Shown here: piece by piece, positions 6,452 through 6,452 of the stretch
Layout of the letters: every line of letters starts with the position of its first letter
Numbering within the stretch: position 1 is the first letter of the stretch
Assembly: GCA_029880775.1 (NCBI GenBank)
Contig: JAOUNV010000122.1
Coordinates: forward strand, 1 to 6,452
Length of the DNA: 6,452 nt
Direction: 5' to 3'
Origin: Nitrospinota bacterium
GTDB lineage: Bacteria; Nitrospinota_A; UBA7883
Notes under the pieces: generated by a model
Database searches by the model: none
What the model was told of the DNA's origin: nothing
What the model saw: the letters and a program-made list of their open reading frames with translations, nothing else
Translations under genes and position numbers: made by a program

Positions 6452-6452
6452 C

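Larger units (their letters stand above)
6315..6452 (-). mobile_element. End of an IS256-type (mutator) insertion sequence, continuing beyond the window
   Basis: The right edge contains the 3' end of an IS256-type transposase gene followed, within a few bases, by a sequence of the kind found at IS256-family termini. The outer boundary cannot be fixed from one end: it lies near 6315 or near 6327. The element is inserted beyond the secA terminator, with its transposase oriented toward secA. The family usually makes 8-9 base target duplications; the partner copy would lie outside the window. Confidence 0.75.

Overview
The window carries bacterial chromosome with two strongly recognisable housekeeping genes, tilS and secA. 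It fits a Gram-negative, GC-rich (by eye, not counted) bacterium. The SecA is of ordinary length and ends in the CxCx8CH zinc motif common in proteobacteria and related phyla. I cannot name the lineage; a deltaproteobacterial or Nitrospinota-like affiliation is only a guess.

Layout from left to right: (i) the last 39 codons of a plus-strand gene that looks like an HD-GYP/HD-domain signalling protein, ending at 121; (ii) tilS (150-1496), which modifies the wobble base of the AUA-reading isoleucine tRNA, probably in the same transcript; (iii) a convergent minus-strand gene (1491-3179) for a twelve-segment ABC-2-like permease. Its stop codon shares the palindromic hexamer CTATAG with the tilS stop, and a candidate intrinsic terminator for tilS lies inside its 3' end; (iv) a 226-base divergent intergenic region with back-to-back candidate sigma-70-type promoters; (v) secA (3406-6093), apparently a single-gene unit with a good intrinsic terminator at 6119-6160; (vi) a visually AT-richer stretch (6161-6314) holding a hairpin whose 3' arm contains a Shine-Dalgarno-like sequence just before an ATG; (vii) from about 6315 or 6327 to the window edge, one end of an IS256-type (mutator) insertion sequence, with its terminal repeat and the last 30 codons of its transposase on the minus strand.

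The genes do not form one pathway. tilS acts in decoding, secA in protein export, and the permease probably in export of an unknown substrate with an ATPase encoded elsewhere. I see no CRISPR array, tRNA or rRNA gene, or obvious new defence or metabolic system. The least ordinary part is the right end. There the IS lies just past an SD-ATG pair whose SD could be masked by a hairpin, so it may have cut off a gene downstream of secA.
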